DNA of 64,000 nt from Paenarthrobacter ilicis (GTDB lineage: Bacteria > Actinomycetota > Actinomycetes > Actinomycetales > Micrococcaceae), in contig NZ_JAFBCD010000001.1 of NCBI RefSeq assembly GCF_016907545.1, positions 3,100,001 through 3,164,000 of the forward strand, read 5' to 3'. The notes under the pieces were generated by a model. It did no database searches and was not told the origin of the DNA. It saw only the letters and a program-made list of their open reading frames with translations. The position numbers and the translations under genes are program-made. Positions within the stretch are counted from its first letter, which is position 1. Every line of letters begins with the position of its first letter. Of this stretch, positions 8,739-17,187 are shown piece by piece.

Positions 8739-9392
8739 TCAGACCACCCGGATCCCCATGTGGCCGGCCAGCAGGGGTGCCATGAGGCTCAGTTGGTAAT
8801 CGTCAATCACCACGCCGGCCAGGCCCGCCAATCCGTTAATGCCCCGGAATTCCGACGTCCTCAGATCCACGTCCTTGAACTTTGCCCCGGTGACGTCCAG
8901 GGTCCCGATGGTGCAATTCTTCAAGGACACCCTGGTTCCGCTGCATCCGCCCAGGTCCAACTCATTGATGATGCAGTCCGATATCCGGACATCGATGAGC
9001 TTGGAACTGCGAAGGTTCACATAGTCCAGCTTGCCGCCCTCAATACTGACCGAGCGCCAGCTGCCTTCATACATTTCCGCCGAACCCCACCGCGGATTGG
9101 ACACCTCAACGTCCTGCCAGGAAGTCCGCGCTGCCATGAACACAGGAGCATAAGGCTCGCTCAGGACGCAGTCCCGGAAGGTTGCACCCCGGAGCTGGGC
9201 TTCGTTGAAGGACACTCTATTGAATTCGCACTCAATGAAATCCGCACCGCTGAGTTCCTGGCCGTCCGCGGAAACCCGCGTGAACCGGACACCCTCATAC
9301 CGTTCGCCGCGCTGGAAGTCCGGGGCGTCGTCGTCGCGCAATTCATCCAACCGCACGGGAGAAATTTTTGGTGCCACTACCTTTAAGCTCAT
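8739..9392 (-). CDS. Pentapeptide-repeat protein
   Basis: This 217-aa protein is built of A(D/N)LXX-type pentapeptides, such as LSGADFIECEFNRVSF, LRGATFRDC and LDVTGAKFKDVDL, which form a right-handed quadrilateral beta-helix. There is no signal peptide or membrane segment. Some family members mimic DNA and protect gyrase (Qnr, MfpA), but this one has no feature that assigns a target. It is a single gene with no operon partner. Confidence 0.85.
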   Translation of the reverse strand: MSLKVVAPKISPVRLDELRDDDAPDFQRGERYEGVRFTRVSADGQELSGADFIECEFNRVSFNEAQLRGATFRDCVLSEPYAPVFMAARTSWQDVEVSNPRWGSAEMYEGSWRSVSIEGGKLDYVNLRSSKLIDVRISDCIINELDLGGCSGTRVSLKNCTIGTLDVTGAKFKDVDLRTSEFRGINGLAGLAGVVIDDYQLSLMAPLLAGHMGIRVV

Positions 9393-9440
9393 GCATCGAG
9401 CCTAAACCCGCCCACCGACAGTCCTGGCCCGCAAGCGGCG

Positions 9441-9863
9441 CTAACGGCTCCGGAGGCGCCTGCCTAGAACCTTCACTGTCAGCCAGGTCACCAAGCCGCA
9501 GACCCCGGTGCCCCAGGCGATATCCGTGACGGCCACCAGGACGGGAAAGTCCCTCAGGACTGCGAGCGCGGTCAATGCCCAGGTGCAGTAGGTGAAGAAG
9601 CCGTACAGGGCGCCAGAAAGCACCCGTTTGCCTACCGTGGTTTCTTTGTCCAGCGGCCGGATCCCAAAGTGGACCATGCCGGCAACAAAAAGCAGGTAGA
9701 AGAGGATTCCGCCCACAGGATTGGGCGAAGAGGCAAGAAGGTCCCCCAGCTGGCTTTGATACTGGCGCAGCACCACAAGGGCAATCCAGACCACGTCAAT
9801 CACAGCGAAAATGACGGCCGCCACCGCGTAGGCCCGCAGCCAATCCACCACTTTGCGGTTCAT
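9441..9863 (-). CDS. DUF2177 family membrane protein
   Basis: The 140-aa protein has four predicted membrane spans (about residues 10-32, 48-66, 82-105 and 112-132). The first span, VIFAVIDVVWIALVV, and the YGFFTYCTWALTALAVL segment are typical of DUF2177. Function is unknown. Its start overlaps the acyl-CoA ligase stop by four bases, so it is co-transcribed with the ligase and the MarR regulator and may act in lipid or envelope physiology. Confidence 0.78.
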   Translation of the reverse strand: MNRKVVDWLRAYAVAAVIFAVIDVVWIALVVLRQYQSQLGDLLASSPNPVGGILFYLLFVAGMVHFGIRPLDKETTVGKRVLSGALYGFFTYCTWALTALAVLRDFPVLVAVTDIAWGTGVCGLVTWLTVKVLGRRLRSR

Positions 9864-11728
9864 CGCTGGCCCCTCACGTCCGTATAAAGGCTGTCCACGA
9901 TGTGATGGACACGCTCCGTGAAGGCTCCGCGTTTCAGTTTCATGGTGGGAGTCACCATTCCATTGGCCTCGCTGAGGTCCGTCAGCAGCAGCACGAACCG
10001 CCGCACCTGTTCAGACCGCGCAATCCTGGAGTTCGCAGCACTCACAGCCTTGCCGATCGCGGTCAAAAGGCGGGCGTCATCCACCTGCACAGCACCTCCA
10101 TCCCCGGGGATGGTCAGGCCCTTCAAATCCGTAATGCCCTCCCGCTCGGCCCAGGCCGCCACTGACTCCGGATCCAAGAGCACCAAGCCACCCAGATACG
10201 GCTTGCCCTCGCCAACCATCACTGCGTGGGCCACCAAAGGATCGCCCTCAACGTAGCCCTCCCAAATGGACGGGGTGATGGTCTTGCCGCCCGCGGTGAC
10301 AATGATGTCCTTGATCCGGCCCTGCAGGGTAAGTTGCCCCTTGCCATCCAGAACGCCGAGGTCCCCCGTGCGGAAGAACCCGTCCGTGAAGGCTGCGGCG
10401 TTGTCCTCCTGGCGGCGATAGCCGGCAAAGACACCAACACCCTTGGCCAGCACCTCGCCGGTCTCCGAAATGCGGATGGTGGTAGCCGGCATGGGCACAC
10501 CCACTGTTCCGGCGGTGATGGCGCCCGGAAGGTTGCCCGTCAGGGGCGCGGTTGTTTCCGTCAGGCCGTACCCCTCCACCACGGGCAGGCCGAGCCCCCT
10601 GAAGAACAGGGACAGCTCGGCATCCAAGGCAGCGGCGCCGGAGAGCAGGTACCCCAGCTGCCCGCCCACCAACGCACGGAGCCGGGAGTAGAAAAGCCTG
10701 TCGAACACTGCATGCCTCAACCGCAAGCCGAGCGGAGCGCGGACGGCAGGATCGGCGTCGAGCGCTTCCGCGTGACGGCCCCACTCCACAGCAGTCCGCT
10801 GGGCCGATGCCCAAACCCGCCCCAGCCCCTTTTGGGTGGCAGCCGCCGCGGCCGATGCCTGGATCTTTTGCAGGACCCGTGGAACCACCACCAGGAACGT
10901 CGGCTTCAGCGCCCCCAGCGCGGGAACCACGTCACGGGGATCGGAAAGGTGGGCGATCCGCATCCCATTGGCCAGGCAGATCAACTGCAGCCCCCGCGCC
11001 AACACATGCGCCATGGGCAGGAAAATGATGGTGTTTCCGCCCTCGCGCACCACCTCTGTGTAGGCCGCAGCAACGTTCATCACCTGGCCCACGAAGTTGC
11101 CATGGGTGATCAACGCACCCTTGGGAGCGGCCGTGGTGCCGGAGGTGTAAACAATGGTGGCCACAGAGTCCAGTCCGGCAAGGAGCCGCCGCTCCTCCAC
11201 CACGCTGTCCGGAATACTGACGCCCAGCTCCACCAGGTGGCTGAGGTCCGCGTTGGGGCGGGCATCAAAGGTCCACACCCCCAAGGCCTGGATTCCAGCT
11301 TCGGCGAAACCACTCTCCAGGAGTGCCGCATGCGTTCCGCTTCCGCCCACAGCCAGGCGCACATCAGCGTCCGCCAGGATGGCCACCACCTGCGGCAGCG
11401 CCGACGTCTCGTACACAGGAACCACGACGGCGCCGGCGAACCACGCCGCCATATCGGCAAGGGCCCACTCATACCGCGTGGGGGACATGATGGCCAGGGA
11501 CTCCCCCGGCTTGATTCCGGCCGCAATGAAGCCCTTGGCCAGCGCCTGCACTTCCCGGGCGAATTCTGCCGTTGTCACCTGACGCCACGGGGCGCCAATG
11601 TCAGCACCTTCCCCCCGCACCTCGAACGCATTGTGCCCGGGGCTGCTGCGGACCCTGCGTATCAAAAGGTCAGTGGCGTTGCGGTACCCGGAGATGTCCA
11701 CCAACGGTGGCGTGCTGAATTCCTTCAC
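9860..11728 (-). CDS. Long-chain acyl-CoA synthetase (AMP-forming)
   Basis: This ANL-superfamily enzyme of 622 aa activates fatty acids to acyl-CoA through an acyl-adenylate. The P-loop is IVYTSGTTAAPKGALITHGN near residue 190; VEGYGLTETTAPLTGN (A5) and DGFFRTGDLGVLD (A7) follow, and RIKDIIVTAGGKTITPS carries A8. It belongs to the FadD15-like group of actinobacteria. It lies between a MarR regulator and a DUF2177 gene, with four-base overlaps at both ends, so the three form one operon, probably autoregulated by the MarR protein. Confidence 0.88.
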   Translation of the reverse strand: MKEFSTPPLVDISGYRNATDLLIRRVRSSPGHNAFEVRGEGADIGAPWRQVTTAEFAREVQALAKGFIAAGIKPGESLAIMSPTRYEWALADMAAWFAGAVVVPVYETSALPQVVAILADADVRLAVGGSGTHAALLESGFAEAGIQALGVWTFDARPNADLSHLVELGVSIPDSVVEERRLLAGLDSVATIVYTSGTTAAPKGALITHGNFVGQVMNVAAAYTEVVREGGNTIIFLPMAHVLARGLQLICLANGMRIAHLSDPRDVVPALGALKPTFLVVVPRVLQKIQASAAAAATQKGLGRVWASAQRTAVEWGRHAEALDADPAVRAPLGLRLRHAVFDRLFYSRLRALVGGQLGYLLSGAAALDAELSLFFRGLGLPVVEGYGLTETTAPLTGNLPGAITAGTVGVPMPATTIRISETGEVLAKGVGVFAGYRRQEDNAAAFTDGFFRTGDLGVLDGKGQLTLQGRIKDIIVTAGGKTITPSIWEGYVEGDPLVAHAVMVGEGKPYLGGLVLLDPESVAAWAEREGITDLKGLTIPGDGGAVQVDDARLLTAIGKAVSAANSRIARSEQVRRFVLLLTDLSEANGMVTPTMKLKRGAFTERVHHIVDSLYTDVRGQR

Positions 11729-12204
11729 AGTGATTCCTTCCCTGCCAAGGTCTGGAGATGCTGCTCCATGAGCTGCTTCATGTCGTTGAGGAAGTCACCC
11801 ATGACCCGCTGGTGCTCAGGGGCCAATCCTTCCAGGTGGGCGCTTGCAGCCGGGAGCACGGGACCTGCCAGCGCGGCGAGCCTCCCCGAGGCGTCCTCGG
11901 TCACGGCCACGTGGACGTGGCGCCGGTCCTCGGAACCGCGCAGGCGCTCAACCAATGCGTGCGCCTCCAAGCGGCTCACCACCGCTGTGGTGGTGGCGGC
12001 AGTTGCGCCCATCTCTGCTGCCAGGGCTCCCACTGTGATGGGTCCGGACTCAGCCAGGACAGTGAGGGCCCGGTAATCGGTGAGGTTGAGGCCGAGGCTT
12101 CGGGAGGCCTCGCGCTCGGTCTGGTTGGCCAAGGCCAGCAGCGCATGGAGCGTCGCTGCCACCGGATGGACAGGTCCGGTGTTGGCGCTATCGGGGTTTT
12201 GCAT
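11725..12204 (-). CDS. MarR-family transcriptional regulator
   Basis: This is a 159-aa winged-helix regulator. The recognition part is LTVLAESGPITVGALAAEMGATAATTTAVVSRLE (about 48-82) and the wing is RGSEDRRHVHVAVTEDG-like. It is the first gene of an operon with an acyl-CoA ligase, so a fatty acyl ligand is a reasonable guess. A perfect palindrome 15 bases upstream of its ATG is a likely self-binding site that could also govern the divergent DUF1295 gene. Confidence 0.87.
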   Translation of the reverse strand: MQNPDSANTGPVHPVAATLHALLALANQTEREASRSLGLNLTDYRALTVLAESGPITVGALAAEMGATAATTTAVVSRLEAHALVERLRGSEDRRHVHVAVTEDASGRLAALAGPVLPAASAHLEGLAPEHQRVMGDFLNDMKQLMEQHLQTLAGKESL

Positions 12205-12210
12205 GTTTAT

Positions 12211-12236
12211 ATAGTAATCAAATTAATTTGAACACC
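12211..12236. promoter_or_regulatory. MarR operator in divergent promoter
   Basis: CAAATTAATTTG (12219-12230) is a perfect 12-bp palindrome in an AT-rich island between the divergent marR and DUF1295 genes. Its size and AT content fit a MarR-type site. It lies close to the marR start, where bound protein would block transcription of its own operon. Confidence 0.65.
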
Positions 12237-12254
12237 AAACAGACTAGGTAAAAG

Positions 12255-13124
12255 ATGCAGGATTCAGAGAAAAAGAGGCTGATCGCCCTCCCGGTGGTTG
12301 TGGTGCTGGGATCATTGCTGGCCTGGGCAGGCAGCCAGAACGGGGCCACCCTGGGCGGTTTCCCGATCTTCGCGATCGCCGTGGCAGCTGCGTTCATCAT
12401 CCAATGGCTGGTGTTCATTCCGTCCTTCAAAGCGCAGACGGAAAAGTTCTTCGACCTCACCGGATCCCTGACGTATGTGGTGATCACCGTGATCCTGGCA
12501 CTCCTGACGCCGGGAATTGATGCCCGCGGAATCCTGCTGGCTGCCCTGGTCAGCATCTGGGCCCTGCGCCTGGGGACCTTCCTGTCCCGCAGGATCAGCA
12601 AGTCAGGCAAGGATGACCGCTTTGACGAGATCAAGCCGTCCCTGATCCGCTTTCTGAATGTCTGGACAGTCCAGGGCCTCTGGGTGGTCTTCACTGCAGC
12701 CGCAGCATGGATCGCCATCACCAGCTCCCAAAAAGTGGGCCTGGATTGGCTGGCAATCGTGGGCCTGGTGCTATGGGTTGTTGGCTTCGGCATCGAGGTT
12801 GTCGCGGACCTGCAGAAGAGCCGCTTCAAGGCGGACCCTGCCAACAAGGGCAAGTTCATCTCCACGGGGCTCTGGTCCAAATCCCGCCACCCCAACTACT
12901 TCGGCGAGATCCTGCTGTGGGTAGGAGTGGCCATCATCGCCGCACCCGTGCTGCAGGGCTGGCAGTGGGTTGCCATGATCTCCCCTGTTTTTGTGGCGCT
13001 GTTGCTGCTCAAAGTCAGCGGCATCCCCTTGCTGGAAAAGAAAGCGGACAAGCACTGGGGCGGCCAGGCGGACTACGAGGCCTACAAGAAAAACACTCCC
13101 GTCCTGATTCCCAAGCTCGGATAG
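12255..13124 (+). CDS. DUF1295 membrane protein (steroid 5-alpha-reductase-like)
   Basis: This 289-aa integral membrane protein has about seven hydrophobic spans. It has the family signature FISTGLWSKSRHPNYFGEILLWVG (about 203-226) and a LEKKADKHWGGQADYEAYKK tail, as in DUF1295 and isoprenylcysteine methyltransferase-like enzymes. The fold suggests a lipid or steroid reductase or methyltransferase, but the substrate is unknown. It is divergent from the MarR - acyl-CoA ligase operon and may share its operator. The ribosome binding site is weak (AGGTAAAAG). Confidence 0.82.
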   Translation: MQDSEKKRLIALPVVVVLGSLLAWAGSQNGATLGGFPIFAIAVAAAFIIQWLVFIPSFKAQTEKFFDLTGSLTYVVITVILALLTPGIDARGILLAALVSIWALRLGTFLSRRISKSGKDDRFDEIKPSLIRFLNVWTVQGLWVVFTAAAAWIAITSSQKVGLDWLAIVGLVLWVVGFGIEVVADLQKSRFKADPANKGKFISTGLWSKSRHPNYFGEILLWVGVAIIAAPVLQGWQWVAMISPVFVALLLLKVSGIPLLEKKADKHWGGQADYEAYKKNTPVLIPKLG

Positions 13125-13130
13125 ACGCTG

Positions 13131-13238
13131 ACCGGGCCCCACAACGCCAAGGCCCCCCCCTTGTGTGAGGCCCGCTCTGCGCCCCTCGCGCCACGAATAG
13201 CACGTATACCGGGCCCCACAACGAAAGGGGCCACAACG
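13131..13238 (+). repeat. Direct repeat ACCGGGCCCCACAACG
   Basis: The 16-base sequence occurs at 13131-13146 and 13208-13223, with a partial GGGGCCACAACG at 13227-13238. It fills the gap between the DUF1295 gene and the convergent permease terminator. No coding potential or mobile-element structure is visible. Confidence 0.6.
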
Positions 13239-13241
13239 CAA

Positions 13242-13275
13242 ACGGCGGGTGCCCCCACAAGGAGGCACCCGCCGT
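13242..13275 (-). terminator. Terminator hairpin after amino-acid permease
   Basis: ACGGCGGGTGCC (13242-13253) pairs with GGCACCCGCCGT (13264-13275) around a 10-base loop. In the minus direction the stem is followed by TTTGCGTTG, a weak U tract. It sits 20 bases beyond the permease stop. Confidence 0.7.
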
Positions 13276-13294
13276 CGCGCTTTAAGAAGTGAAC

Positions 13295-14758
13295 CTAGCT
13301 GAAGAGCTCGCTCTTGGGCTGGTTGTTCTTGACCTTCTGCCAGCCGAGCCACAGGATCAAGGCGAAGAACGGGATGGTGGCGAGGGTCCAGAGACCCAGC
13401 AGGAAGACCTCACCCGTGGCCTTGTCCGTCATGGAATCGAAACCGATCAGAACGGTGATGGCCAGCAGGGCAATCAGGCCCACCCAGCTGGTCCACGGCG
13501 AACCGGGCATCGGCAGGCTGGAGACTTTGCCACGTTTCTTCCGCAGCGCGATCTGGCTGGCAAAGATGGAGCCCCACGTGAAGATCACGCCGATGGACGC
13601 GGTGTTCAGGGCGAGATCGAACGCGTGCGAGCCACCCAGCCAGATGTTCAGGAGAATGCCCACCAGGTAGACGCCGCCGATCGCCAGGATGGCCGCGTAC
13701 GGCACGTGGCGGGTGGACATCTTGGTAAGCCACTGCGGAGCGTGGCCGTTGTTGGCCATGGTGCGGAAAATGCGGCCAATGGAGTACAGGCCCGAGTTGC
13801 AGGAAGACAGCGCGGCGGTGATGACGATCATGTTCATGACGTCGCCCATCCAGCCGAGGCCCATCTGGCCAAAGACCGTCACGAACGGCGAGGTGCCGGC
13901 CACGTACTGGTCGGACGGCAGCAGCATGGCCAGCAGGGTCACGGAACCAACGTAGAAAACAACAATGCGGATCACGACGGCGCGGATCGCCTTGGGAACT
14001 TCGCGTTCCGGGTTCTCCATCTCGCCGGCCGTAATGCCCACGAGCTCGATGGCGTTGTAAGCGAAGATCACGGCGTTGAGTACCAGGATCATCACCAGTC
14101 CGCCCTTGGGGAACATGCCGCCATCTTCGTGGAAGAGGTTGGCTACCGAGGCGTGGCCTTCGCCAACCTTGGCGTTGGTGACAACCATGAAGGTACCCAC
14201 CGCCAGGAAGATGACGATTGCACCCACCTTGAGGCAGGAAGCCCAGAATTCGAACTCGCCAAAGGCCTTTACGCTGAACAGGTTCACGGCCACCAGCAGC
14301 ACCAGCGCTGCAATGGCAGAGAGTTCAATGGGGACGTTGGGGAAGAAGAACTGGAAGTAAAGGCCAATGGCAATGAGCTCGGCAATGCCGGTCATGGCCC
14401 AGTTGATGAAGTACATCCAGCCCGAAAGGTAGGCACCCTTCTTGCCGAACATCTCACCGGCGTAGCTCACGAACGAGCCTGAGGTCTGGCGGTACATGAT
14501 GAGTTCGCCAAGGGCACGCATCAGCAGGTACGCGATGACGCCGGCAATGGCATAGGAGAAAATCAGGGCCGGCCCGGTGGAGGCCAGGCGGCCACCCGCA
14601 CCCATGAAAAGGCCGACGCCAATGGCGCCGCCCATGGCGATCATGGTGACGTGGCGGCGGCTCAGGGTCTTCTGGTAGCCCTCGGCGCTGAGGGTGGAAC
14701 CAGCAGCCTTTGATGAGGCCGATGAATTCTTGAGATCTGTGGGAGTACTTTGCGGCAC
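13295..14758 (-). CDS. Amino-acid permease (APC superfamily, AnsP/LysP type)
   Basis: This proton-coupled amino-acid permease has 12 predicted membrane segments. I place the start at GTG 14758 (487 aa), with AAGGA six bases upstream; the frame stays open 52 codons beyond but that part reads as non-coding. The signature RRHVTMIAMGGAIGVGLFMGAG marks TM1, and RTSGSF-like residues after TM2, LVGITAGEMENPEREVPKAI and SNSGLYSIGR-like segments match the amino-acid transporter family. Substrate cannot be assigned by eye. It is monocistronic with its own terminator. Confidence 0.85.
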   Translation of the reverse strand: MPQSTPTDLKNSSASSKAAGSTLSAEGYQKTLSRRHVTMIAMGGAIGVGLFMGAGGRLASTGPALIFSYAIAGVIAYLLMRALGELIMYRQTSGSFVSYAGEMFGKKGAYLSGWMYFINWAMTGIAELIAIGLYFQFFFPNVPIELSAIAALVLLVAVNLFSVKAFGEFEFWASCLKVGAIVIFLAVGTFMVVTNAKVGEGHASVANLFHEDGGMFPKGGLVMILVLNAVIFAYNAIELVGITAGEMENPEREVPKAIRAVVIRIVVFYVGSVTLLAMLLPSDQYVAGTSPFVTVFGQMGLGWMGDVMNMIVITAALSSCNSGLYSIGRIFRTMANNGHAPQWLTKMSTRHVPYAAILAIGGVYLVGILLNIWLGGSHAFDLALNTASIGVIFTWGSIFASQIALRKKRGKVSSLPMPGSPWTSWVGLIALLAITVLIGFDSMTDKATGEVFLLGLWTLATIPFFALILWLGWQKVKNNQPKSELFS

Positions 14759-14974
14759 AGCTGTTCCTTGTGGGTCGGGGTGTTGCTGTAGGGGTTGCGG
14801 CCGTGGACCGGGACATTGGCATCTTTGAGACACAAAATTCGAGTAATCGCTCGGTAGGGATCCCGAAGTGTGACAAACGACGCAAAATGCCGAAGCTTCG
14901 CGCAACCCGTCCATCTTACGGCATGTGACGGAACATCCGTGACGCAGGCTACAGAGGGACGCCTAAGTAATACT

Positions 14975-14990
14975 TTTCGGTGTGCCTAAA
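14975..14990. promoter_or_regulatory. Candidate MntR/DtxR-type operator upstream of Nramp gene
   Basis: TTTCGGTGTGCCTAAA is an imperfect inverted repeat (TTTnGG...CCnAAA) 50-65 bases before the Nramp start. Its shape recalls iron/manganese DtxR-family boxes such as TTAGG...CCTAA. Manganese control is expected for Nramp genes, but only one arm is a good match. Confidence 0.4.
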
Positions 14991-15024
14991 TATCCGGTAT
15001 CCTCGGAGGAGAACACCACCCCCA

Positions 15025-16290
15025 ATGACGAGGAGTCCCATGGCTGCACCAACCCTGCAAACCCGTGCCGCTCCCGCCAGGTTGTGGACGCGGCTGATGA
15101 TGTTGGGGCCCGCGTTCGTTGCCGCAATCGCCTATGTTGATCCCGGAAACGTCGCCGCCAACCTCACTGCCGGCGCCAACTACGGCTACCTTCTGGTGTG
15201 GGTTCTTGTAGCCGCCAATGCCATGGCCGTCCTGGTGCAGTACCAATCGGCCAAACTCGGCCTGGCCACCGGCCTCAGCCTGCCTGAAATTCTGGGAAAG
15301 CGGCTGGGAACCAAACGCCGGCGCCTGTACTGGGTGCAGGCCGAAATCGTAGCCGGCGCAACAGACATGGCCGAGGTCATTGGCGGCGCCGTGGCCCTCA
15401 ACCTGCTGTTCGGAATTCCCCTGCTGGCGGGCGGCGTGATCGTGGGCGTTGCCTCCATGCTGCTGCTGACGCTTCAAACACGGCGCGGGCAACGGACTTT
15501 TGAATCCGCCATCCTGGTCCTTCTGGGAATCATCGCCGTGGGATTCGTCTCCGGGCTGTTCGTCAATCCGCCCGACGCCGGAAGCGCACTGGGCGGCCTG
15601 GTTCCGCGCTTCGAAGGACCGGACACCGTCCTCCTGGCGGCCAGCATGCTGGGTGCCACCGTGATGCCACACGCCATCTACCTCCACTCGGCGTTGGCCC
15701 GGGACCGCCACGGCTTCTCCGAGAACCCCCAGGTCCGGATCCAACTGATCCGCGCCACCCGCTTTGATGTGGTGGGCGCCCTGCTGCTGGCCGGCGTCGT
15801 CAACATCTCCATGCTGCTCCTCGCGGCCTCGAGCCTGCGCGGGATTGAGGGAACGGACACCATTGCAGGAGCCCACGCCGCAGTAACCTCCGCCCTGGGA
15901 CCGGCCATCGGCGTGATCTTCGCGATCGGGCTGCTGGCCTCGGGCCTGGCCTCCACGTCTGTGGGCTGTTATGCCGGGGCCACCATCATGGGCGGCCTCC
16001 TGAAAGTCCGCATTCCCCTCATCTTCCGGCGCGTGATTACCCTGATCCCCGCGCTGGTAATCCTGGGCGCCGGCATCGAACCGACCCTTGCCCTGGTCCT
16101 CAGCCAGGTCCTCCTGAGCTTCGGCATTCCGTTCGCGCTCATTCCGCTGATCCGCCTGACCGGAAAACGTGAGGTCATGGGTATCCATGTTGACTCGACG
16201 GCGCTGAAGATTGCGGGCTGGACCAGCGCCGGGTTGATCGTGGGATTGAACTGCGTCCTCATTGCGCTGACCCTGGCCGGGCAGTCCTGA
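15025..16290 (+). CDS. mntH: Nramp-family divalent metal transporter
   Basis: This proton-coupled Mn2+/Fe2+ importer is about 421 aa with 11 predicted membrane spans. The TM1 metal-binding motif VDPGNVAANL and the TM6 motif ATVMPHAIYLHSAL are both intact. The start is uncertain: ATG 15025 follows GGAGGAG by 13 bases, while ATG 15040 (MAAPTLQ) has a closer but tight AGGAG. It is monocistronic. The last 24 bases of the gene lie in a 20-bp tandem repeat that spans the stop codon. Confidence 0.88.
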   Translation: MTRSPMAAPTLQTRAAPARLWTRLMMLGPAFVAAIAYVDPGNVAANLTAGANYGYLLVWVLVAANAMAVLVQYQSAKLGLATGLSLPEILGKRLGTKRRRLYWVQAEIVAGATDMAEVIGGAVALNLLFGIPLLAGGVIVGVASMLLLTLQTRRGQRTFESAILVLLGIIAVGFVSGLFVNPPDAGSALGGLVPRFEGPDTVLLAASMLGATVMPHAIYLHSALARDRHGFSENPQVRIQLIRATRFDVVGALLLAGVVNISMLLLAASSLRGIEGTDTIAGAHAAVTSALGPAIGVIFAIGLLASGLASTSVGCYAGATIMGGLLKVRIPLIFRRVITLIPALVILGAGIEPTLALVLSQVLLSFGIPFALIPLIRLTGKREVMGIHVDSTALKIAGWTSAGLIVGLNCVLIALTLAGQS

Positions 16291-16318
16291 CCCTGGCCGG
16301 GCAGTCCTGACCCTGGCC
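16267..16318 (+). repeat. 20-bp tandem repeat across the Nramp stop codon
   Basis: The unit CTGACCCTGGCCGGGCAGTC is repeated at 16267 and 16287, followed by a partial CTGACCCTGGCC at 16307. The first copy encodes the C-terminal LTLAGQS of the transporter, and later copies contain the TGA and the leader of the next gene. It is consistent with a recent slippage duplication. Confidence 0.85.
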
Positions 16319-16336
16319 AAAGCTAGGCTTGTTCCC

Positions 16337-17065
16337 ATGGGCACCATTTCCGCGAAAGCCAATCCGTACCGGTTCACGGCCCTCGATGCACTGGCTGTTG
16401 CCGTCTACTTGGGGTTCACGCTCTACTTCTCCTTTGGTGGCGAAGCGGTTGAACGCCTGATGCTCCAGCTCTTCTCCGAGCCGGCAACGGCTTCCTACGC
16501 CGTCAACGCGGTGTTCTATGCCGGCGTCGGAATATTCGCTGTGGCCTCTGCCTGGCGGGTGGCGGGTCGGGACCTGAAGATTCTGGCCACCAGGCCGTGG
16601 TTCACCCTGGGCATGGTACCGCTGGCCATCGTGGTGATGTTGATCCTCACCGCGGTCCTGGTGGCGGCGTTCGGTACCGCCCAGACCTCGGAGAACCAGT
16701 TGGGGATCCAGGGACTGCTGCAACAGGTGCCCGCCTGGCTGATGGTGCCGCTGCTGGTGGTGCTGGGCCCCTTTGTTGAGGAATACCTGTTCCGGCATCT
16801 ATTGATCGGTAAGCTCTCCCGCTATGTGAACATCTGGGTCTGCTGCGTGATCTCCGTGCTGGTCTTCGCCTCCATCCACGTTATTGGCCGCGAAGGACTG
16901 GTGCTGTCCGCGCTGGCACCGTATCTGGGTATGGCCGTGGTGTTGGTGGCCGTTTACGTGTGGACCGGGAAGAACCTGATGTTCTCCTACTTCGTCCACT
17001 CGGCCAAGAACCTGATGGCCGTGGTTCTCATTTACGCCATTCCCGCGGAGCTCCTCCCCAACTAG
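16337..17065 (+). CDS. CPBP-family intramembrane metalloprotease (CAAX-like)
   Basis: This multi-span membrane protein of 242 aa has the Abi/CPBP signature: EEYLFRHLL (EExxxR, near residue 138) and FASIHVI (FxxxH, about 175). Together with a later HSAKNLM these give the glutamate and histidine ligands of the protease site. Bacterial members are linked to bacteriocin immunity or membrane-protein processing; no partner gene is adjacent. It lies 47 bases after the Nramp gene on the same strand. Confidence 0.82.
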   Translation: MGTISAKANPYRFTALDALAVAVYLGFTLYFSFGGEAVERLMLQLFSEPATASYAVNAVFYAGVGIFAVASAWRVAGRDLKILATRPWFTLGMVPLAIVVMLILTAVLVAAFGTAQTSENQLGIQGLLQQVPAWLMVPLLVVLGPFVEEYLFRHLLIGKLSRYVNIWVCCVISVLVFASIHVIGREGLVLSALAPYLGMAVVLVAVYVWTGKNLMFSYFVHSAKNLMAVVLIYAIPAELLPN

Positions 17066-17114
17066 GTCGCACTTAAGCGCGTTTTGAGCGCCCAGAATGC
17101 GCTTAAATGCGACC
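17065..17114. terminator. Long palindrome after CPBP protease gene
   Basis: GGTCGCACTTAAGCGC (17065-17080) pairs with GCGCTTAAATGCGACC (17099-17114), 16-bp arms with one mismatch and an 18-base loop. The left arm starts at the last base of the stop codon. There is no U tract, so it may be a dispersed palindromic element doubling as a transcript end rather than a classic terminator. Confidence 0.6.
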
Positions 17115-17187
17115 CAGTTGGGTGCGCAGGACGGAAGGTGACCCGGCCCCCTACCCAGCGGCCGCCGTCGGGAATAGCTTGTAAGGC

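Noticed and set aside
10226..12076. Long plus-strand open frame of 616 codons opposite the acyl-CoA ligase
   Set aside because: It is antisense to a clear AMP-forming ligase and MarR gene and has a composition typical of high-GC shadow frames (rich in His, Gln, Gly, Arg, no domain).
14758..15024. Manganese riboswitch (yybP-ykoY type) before the Nramp gene
   Set aside because: I could not find the conserved loop sequences; only a weak DtxR-like inverted repeat is visible.
14986..16377. Minus-strand open frame of 463 codons over the Nramp gene
   Set aside because: The plus strand encodes an intact Nramp transporter; the reverse frame is a low-complexity shadow.
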